A DNA stretch of 64,000 nucleotides from Bradyrhizobium sp. CCGB12. Lineage in GTDB: Bacteria > Pseudomonadota > Alphaproteobacteria > Rhizobiales > Xanthobacteraceae. Below, one piece after another: positions 59,734 to 64,000 of this stretch. Made by a program: the position numbers and the translations under genes. The first letter of the stretch is position 1; each line of letters starts with the position of its first letter. Below the pieces are notes generated by a model, which saw only the letters and a list, made by a program, of their open reading frames with translations, was not told the origin of the DNA and searched no databases. The stretch spans positions 6,386,001 through 6,450,000 of the forward strand of contig NZ_JANADO010000001.1 in NCBI RefSeq assembly GCF_024199845.1. The letters run 5' to 3'.

Positions 59734-60027
59734 CGAGTCAATTCCCTTCCAATCGCCCAGTCATTGCGAGCGGGACAATAGGCGGGAGTGCGGCCCCGGT
59801 TCGTGGGGAGCAGCGAAGCGCTGGATGGACTGACGCGAAAGCCGGCAAATCGCGTATCGCCTGTTGCGATCCGGGCACACCTGGCTGCGGCACCTGGTCA
59901 CTGGCTCAGCGCGCAGTTGCGAGTGGCTTTTCGTGCAATCTCGGGGTTTTCTGGTTGCCGGTACCTTGGCCTGACGGCAAGGATGCAACCTCCAAGTGCC
60001 CGCCAACAAACGATTCCCGCTCCACTG

Positions 60028-60978
60028 ATGTCGCAGCCCCAACTCTCATTCGATGGCGACCCGAACGGTCCGGCCTACGAAAGATGGCGCGAGCAATTTT
60101 GTCGTCAGGTGGCGAATGTCGATTTCGTGCCGATCGGAGAAGGCCGCGTCCACCGGACCATTGCACCGGCCATTCTTCCCCGCATCAGGCTGTCGGCCTC
60201 GTTCGGCTCGCCGATGTCTTTCGTGTCATTGGGGACGAACGACGAATTGGTCATCACGATGTCACCCAATTCGGCGTTGCGCGGGGCCATGGGCAAGCGC
60301 CCGCTGGAGGTCGCCGCCGGCGACATCACGATCGGCGATCCCTCGATCAAGGGCGCCCAAATCACGCAAATGGAGTACGGCAATTTCCAGACCGCGCTGC
60401 TGCCGCGCAAGGCGCTGCTGCGCGCTTGTCCGAATGCCGAGGACCTCATTGCGCAGTCAATCCCCGGCGCCAATGCGATCACGTCGATGTTCCTGCGGTA
60501 CTATGACCTCGCGCATGCGCATGCCGACAAGCTCGCACCCGCGGAGCTCGACGCAGTCTCGCAGCACCTGTTCGACCTCTCCGTGCTGATGATTGGGGCA
60601 CGCGGCGATGTCGCCGAAGAAGCCCGAATGCGCGGCCTTGCGGCGGCGCGTTTCGAAACACTGAAATCAGACATTCTGGCGCAGCTGGGCAGCCCTGGAT
60701 TGTCACTGTCCGATCTGGCGGCCGCGCACAGGATCAGCGCGCGCACCATCCAGCTGCTGTTCGAGAAGGCCGGCATCACCTATAGCGGCTTCGTGCTGGA
60801 GCAGCGGTTGCTGCGCGCCGAGCGGCTGCTTCGAAATCCCGCCATGCGCACGCGCAAGATCATCGAGATCGCGCATCTCGCGGGATTCCACGACGTATCC
60901 TACTTCCATCGCGTGTTTCGCCGTCGCTTCGGGCAGACGCCAGACGACGTCAGGAAGCTGGCCGGCGACGCCGGCTAG
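60028..60978 (+). CDS. AraC-family transcriptional regulator
   Basis: A 316-residue regulator: N-terminal AraC-binding-like ligand domain (about 1-190, including EVAAGDITIGDPS) and two helix-turn-helix motifs at the C-terminus (LSDLAAAHRISARTIQLLFEKAG, then IIEIAHLAGFHDVSYFHRVFRRRFGQTPDDVR). ATG 60028 (MSQPQLSFDGDPNG) is preferred; ATG 59983 is an alternative and lacks a convincing start context as well. Divergent from the outer-membrane protein gene, convergent with the MDR gene, which it overlaps by four bases. Confidence 0.85.
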   Translation: MSQPQLSFDGDPNGPAYERWREQFCRQVANVDFVPIGEGRVHRTIAPAILPRIRLSASFGSPMSFVSLGTNDELVITMSPNSALRGAMGKRPLEVAAGDITIGDPSIKGAQITQMEYGNFQTALLPRKALLRACPNAEDLIAQSIPGANAITSMFLRYYDLAHAHADKLAPAELDAVSQHLFDLSVLMIGARGDVAEEARMRGLAAARFETLKSDILAQLGSPGLSLSDLAAAHRISARTIQLLFEKAGITYSGFVLEQRLLRAERLLRNPAMRTRKIIEIAHLAGFHDVSYFHRVFRRRFGQTPDDVRKLAGDAG

Positions 60979-61982
60979 GGGAATTCGACCACGATCTTGC
61001 CGAAGTGACCGCCCTGCTGCATCAACCGCAATGCATCCGGCACGGCATCGAAGCCAAACACGCGGTCGATCACCGGTTTCGTGCCATTGCGGCCCATCGC
61101 GGTCGTCATGCCCTCGAACATGCGTCGGCTGCCGACAGAGAGGCCGATGACGTGCAAATTCTTGGCGAACAGGCTCGGAATCGCGATCTGCTGTGAGAAG
61201 CCCGTGAGCACGCCGATCACGAGAATGGTCCCTCCGACGCGCGCCGCTTCAAGCGATTGCCCGAAGGTGTCCTTGCCGCCGACTTCGACGACGTGATCGA
61301 CGCCGGCACCGCTCCACTCCGCTGCGGCCTTGCCCCATTCCGGCACCGAACGATAGTTGATGGTGTGGTCGGCGCCGAGCACCCTGGCGCGTTCCAGCTT
61401 TTCGTCGCTTGAAGAGGTCACGATCACGCTCGCGCCTGCGAGCTTTGCAAACTGCAGCGCGAAGATTGACACGCCGCCGGTGCCTTGCACCAGCACGGTA
61501 TCACCAGGCTGCACATGAGCTTCTTCGAACAGTGCGCGCCAAGCCGTAAGTCCGGCGCAGGGCAGCGTCGCCGCTTGCTGAAAGGATAGGTGCGAGGGGA
61601 TTCGGCTGACACCCTCGGCGTCGAGCACCATCACCTCCTGCAGCACGCCCGGCCGCGTACCGCCGAGTGCGTAGCGGCGGCTGGTCGCCGAGATCTTGCC
61701 GTCGATCCAGGACTGGAAGAACATCGGGCAGACGCGATCGCCGACTGCGATGCGAGTCACGCCGTCGCCGACTGCAATCACCTCACCCGCCCCGTCCGAG
61801 AACGGGATCAGCGGCAATCGGGAGATGCCGCCCTTGCCCTGCACCGTCAGCAGGTCGCGATAGTTCAGCGACGCCGCCCGCATCCGCACCGCGACCTGGC
61901 CCGGGCCGGGCGACGGCTCAGGCAGATCGGCGAGCTCCATTCCCTCAATCGACCAGTCGCGCGCAATCTGCCAGGCTTTCAT
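60975..61982 (-). CDS. Zinc-less MDR dehydrogenase/quinone oxidoreductase
   Basis: A 335-residue medium-chain dehydrogenase/reductase. The GroES-like domain (1-130) holds MRAASLNYRDLLTVQGKGG, and the NADP loop QGTGGVSIFALQFAKLAGA lies near 165-183. The structural zinc-cysteine set is absent, as in quinone oxidoreductases and related enoyl reductases. It is 15 bases downstream of the acyl-CoA ligase gene, so it probably acts on the same CoA-linked or aldehyde intermediate. Confidence 0.88.
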   Translation of the reverse strand: MKAWQIARDWSIEGMELADLPEPSPGPGQVAVRMRAASLNYRDLLTVQGKGGISRLPLIPFSDGAGEVIAVGDGVTRIAVGDRVCPMFFQSWIDGKISATSRRYALGGTRPGVLQEVMVLDAEGVSRIPSHLSFQQAATLPCAGLTAWRALFEEAHVQPGDTVLVQGTGGVSIFALQFAKLAGASVIVTSSSDEKLERARVLGADHTINYRSVPEWGKAAAEWSGAGVDHVVEVGGKDTFGQSLEAARVGGTILVIGVLTGFSQQIAIPSLFAKNLHVIGLSVGSRRMFEGMTTAMGRNGTKPVIDRVFGFDAVPDALRLMQQGGHFGKIVVEFP

Positions 61983-61997
61983 GGCGACCGCTCCGTC

Positions 61998-63611
61998 TCA
62001 GGTGCCAAAATTCTTCTGGATCGCCTTGTCGAGCGTCTCGCCGCCGACGAAGCGCTGGCGCAGCTCTCGCTTGAGCAGCTTGCCGCTCGGGTTCTTCGGC
62101 AGGCTATCAACGAAGATGACGCGCTTGGGCACCTTGAAATGTGCCATCTGGCCGGCGCAATGCTTGATGACCGACTCTTCGTCCAGCTTCTCGCCGCTCT
62201 TGACCACGACGATCGCGGTTACCGCCTCGATCCAGCGCGGATCGGGCAGGCTGACGACGGCAACCTCGGAGACGGCGGGGATGCGGTAGACCATCTCCTC
62301 GACCTCCCGGCTCGCGACGTTCTCGCCGCCGGTCTTGATCATGTCCTTGACGCGGTCAACCACGGTGATGTGCCCCTCGTCGTCGACAGTGGCGAGATCG
62401 CCGGAGTGAAACCAGCCGCCCGAAAACGCCGCCGCGGTCTTCACGGGATCGTTGTAATAGCCGGACAAGAGATGCGGCGAGCGGTGCACGATCTCGCCGA
62501 CTTCGCCCACCCTGACGTCCTCCATCGCAGTGTTGACCACCCGGGTCTCGACGTTGAGCACCGGCTTGCCGGCCGAGCCGGCCTTGCGCAGCTGGTCCTC
62601 TGGTCGCAGCACGGTCGCGAGCGGCGCAATCTCGGTCTGGCCGTAGAAATTCCAGAATTTTACGGCGGGCAGGCGGCGCTGGAGCTCGAGCAGCACCTCC
62701 ACCGGCATGATCGAGGCGCCGTAATAGCCCTTCTGCAAGGTCGACAGGTCGGTCTTGTCGAAGTTCGGCGAGCGCAGCATCGCGATCCAGATCGTCGGCG
62801 GCGCGAAGAACGAGGTGATCCTGTGAGCTTGGATCAGCGCCAGGATGTTGTCGGCGGTCGGCTTGCCCGTGATGACGCCGGAGGCTCCGAGATAGATTTG
62901 CGGCCCGAGGAACACATCTAACTGGGCGCAGTGATAGAGCGGCAGCGCATGCAGGAATCTGTCCTCCACGCTCATGCCGCCGTCGATGATGCAGCTGACA
63001 TACTGCCACATCACGGCTTCATGGGTCAGCATCGCGCCCTTGGGCAGCGATTCCGTGCCGCTTGTGTAGACGATCTGCGCGAGATCTCGGCTGTCGACGG
63101 ATGCCTCCAGGAACGAGCCGTCGGGGCTGAGGAGATCGTCGAAGGTGGTGAGGCCCGGAGGTGCCGCGGCCGGATCCTCACCCGGCAGCCAGATCATCTT
63201 CTCGATCGCGCAATCCTTGGCGCTGGCCGCGCGCGCCGGCTCGACGAAATCCGGTCCCGTCGCCAGCAGCTTCGCGCCAGAACTCTTCAGGATGAAGTTG
63301 ATCTCGTCCGGATTGAGCATGAAGTTGATCGGCACCAGCACCGCACCGATCCGCGCCAATGCGAAGCGCAGCGCCGCGAAGGCGTGCGAGTTGCGCGAGA
63401 GCACCGCGATGCGATCGCCCTTCTTGACGCCGAGGCCCAGCAGGCCGCGGCCGAGCCGGTTGCAGATCGCGTCCATCTCGGCAAAGCTCCAGCTCACATC
63501 GCCGCAGCTCACCGCGAGCTTGTTCGGCTCGCGCCCCGCGGAGCGGCGCAGGAGATCACCGATGGAATGCTCGCGCGCTTTCGAGATGGTGGCTGCGGTG
63601 TCGCCGGTCAT
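61998..63611 (-). CDS. Acyl-CoA synthetase (ANL family)
   Basis: A 537-residue ligase. Motifs are [21 protein letters not shown] near residue 178 (note the E in place of T in GTT), NFYGQTEIAPLA near 318, GWFHSGDLATVD near 400 and the C-terminal lysine in LPKNPSGKLLKREL. It begins at ATG 63611 and its product pathway includes the MDR gene just downstream. The substrate could be fatty or aromatic acid. A GntR/FCD regulator gene lies upstream in the same direction. Confidence 0.9.
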   Translation of the reverse strand: MTGDTAATISKAREHSIGDLLRRSAGREPNKLAVSCGDVSWSFAEMDAICNRLGRGLLGLGVKKGDRIAVLSRNSHAFAALRFALARIGAVLVPINFMLNPDEINFILKSSGAKLLATGPDFVEPARAASAKDCAIEKMIWLPGEDPAAAPPGLTTFDDLLSPDGSFLEASVDSRDLAQIVYTSGTESLPKGAMLTHEAVMWQYVSCIIDGGMSVEDRFLHALPLYHCAQLDVFLGPQIYLGASGVITGKPTADNILALIQAHRITSFFAPPTIWIAMLRSPNFDKTDLSTLQKGYYGASIMPVEVLLELQRRLPAVKFWNFYGQTEIAPLATVLRPEDQLRKAGSAGKPVLNVETRVVNTAMEDVRVGEVGEIVHRSPHLLSGYYNDPVKTAAAFSGGWFHSGDLATVDDEGHITVVDRVKDMIKTGGENVASREVEEMVYRIPAVSEVAVVSLPDPRWIEAVTAIVVVKSGEKLDEESVIKHCAGQMAHFKVPKRVIFVDSLPKNPSGKLLKRELRQRFVGGETLDKAIQKNFGT

Positions 63612-63680
63612 GTGTTTCCTCCGTATGATGTCTTTATTGTCCGGATTTCTTGTTTGAAATCTTGCGTCTTGTTTTTGGCC

Positions 63681-64000
63681 CTACCTGCGCCGCGCCGCCT
63701 GCGCATGCTCCATGTACATGTGCTCGACCGACCGATCGAGCGAGGCGATCTTCTCAAAACCGCGGCGCCAATCCTGCAAGTGCCTGCGCGTCCACAGCAC
63801 GCCGGCCTCGCGGTCGCGGCGGCGGATCGCGTCGATCAGATGGCGGTGCGCGGCGACGAGGCGCGGGCCACCCTCGGCGACGCCGGTCACGATCATCTCG
63901 GTGGTCGGATAGAACAATTGCGCCGCCGGCTCGCGCGCGAGCTGGAGCACGCGGTTCTGCGAGGCTTTTGCGACGAGCACGTGGAATTCGGCATCGCATT
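63681..64000 (-). CDS. GntR-family regulator, FCD C-terminal domain only (5' part outside)
   Basis: The frame runs from the stop at 63681 to the window end, so only about 106 C-terminal residues are visible. They include CDAEFHVLVAKASQNRV, with the DxxFH and ASQN blocks of the FCD effector domain, and HRHLIDAIRRRDREAGVLWTRRHL with a metal-binding histidine of this domain. The DNA-binding part is off the window. It probably controls the ligase/MDR genes downstream. Confidence 0.8.
   Translation of the reverse strand, partial: CDAEFHVLVAKASQNRVLQLAREPAAQLFYPTTEMIVTGVAEGGPRLVAAHRHLIDAIRRRDREAGVLWTRRHLQDWRRGFEKIASLDRSVEHMYMEHAQAARRR

Noticed and set aside
59758..59772. AGTCATTGCGAGCG resembling the end of a family B repeat
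   Set aside because: Only the terminal bases match; no second arm or inner GAAGCAATCCAGA is nearby.

Overview
The window is high-GC DNA from an alphaproteobacterium, most likely Bradyrhizobium or a close relative such as Rhodopseudomonas. The reasons are a gene order that matches the dicarboxylate-degrading pim operon (F-A-B-C-D), a hydroxycinnamate/4-hydroxybenzoate gene set, many Liv-type and TRAP transporters, and several families of long intergenic palindromic repeats. No rRNA, tRNA, CRISPR array, phage or insertion sequence was seen. Almost everything looks like chromosomal metabolic gene content.

Layout. 1-4.0 kb: glycerol kinase (3' end cut by the window edge) and an MBOAT acyltransferase/SGNH pair for polymer acetylation. 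4.0-12.1 kb, minus strand: pimF-A-B-C-D (beta-oxidation of CoA-activated dicarboxylic or fatty acids) followed by an internally deleted SDR gene. 12.2-20.8 kb, plus strand: a divergent IclR regulator, livGFHM, and three tandem paralogous solute-binding proteins, each closed by its own strong terminator. 20.9-22.2 kb: glycerate kinase. 22.3-26.6 kb: a MarR regulator divergent from a Liv permease/ATPase operon that has no binding protein and contains a LivM-LivG fusion. 26.6-34.1 kb: a CadC-like regulator, an orphan TctC-type binding protein with a methyltransferase, a PNPOx-like protein, a LysR regulator, a PaaI thioesterase and pobA. 34.4-38.2 kb: a DctPQM TRAP transporter and a DUF3237 protein. 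39.1-44.3 kb: a crotonase, feruloyl-CoA synthase, SDR, 4HBT thioesterase and an orphan Liv binding protein. 44.5-54.1 kb: two GST/WYL-regulator modules, a membrane-anchored TAXI protein, a CNBD potassium channel and small proteins. 54.3-64 kb: a small secreted protein, a desaturase, a MetX-like hydrolase, an MBL protein, MFS, OMP, AraC, and an MDR/acyl-CoA ligase/GntR cluster cut by the window end.

How the genes may work together. The main inference is a dispersed aromatic-acid regulon. A 15-bp dyad close to GTTAT-N5-ATAAC lies at the promoters of the MarR/Liv permease operon, of pobA/TRAP, and of the crotonase-feruloyl-CoA synthase operon. The Liv permease operon lacks a binding protein, and the feruloyl-CoA synthase operon has a binding protein but no permease, so the two may form one split hydroxycinnamate importer under a CouR-like MarR repressor. 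The enzymes would convert a p-hydroxycinnamate to 4-hydroxybenzoyl-CoA, then 4-hydroxybenzoate (thioesterase) and protocatechuate (PobA). A thiolase for that route is not in the cluster. The pim side is a second self-contained unit: IclR, importer with three binding proteins, and degradation enzymes around one shared promoter region.

Starts were chosen from Shine-Dalgarno spacing and family N-termini. Family names come from recognised motifs and gene order, not from searches.
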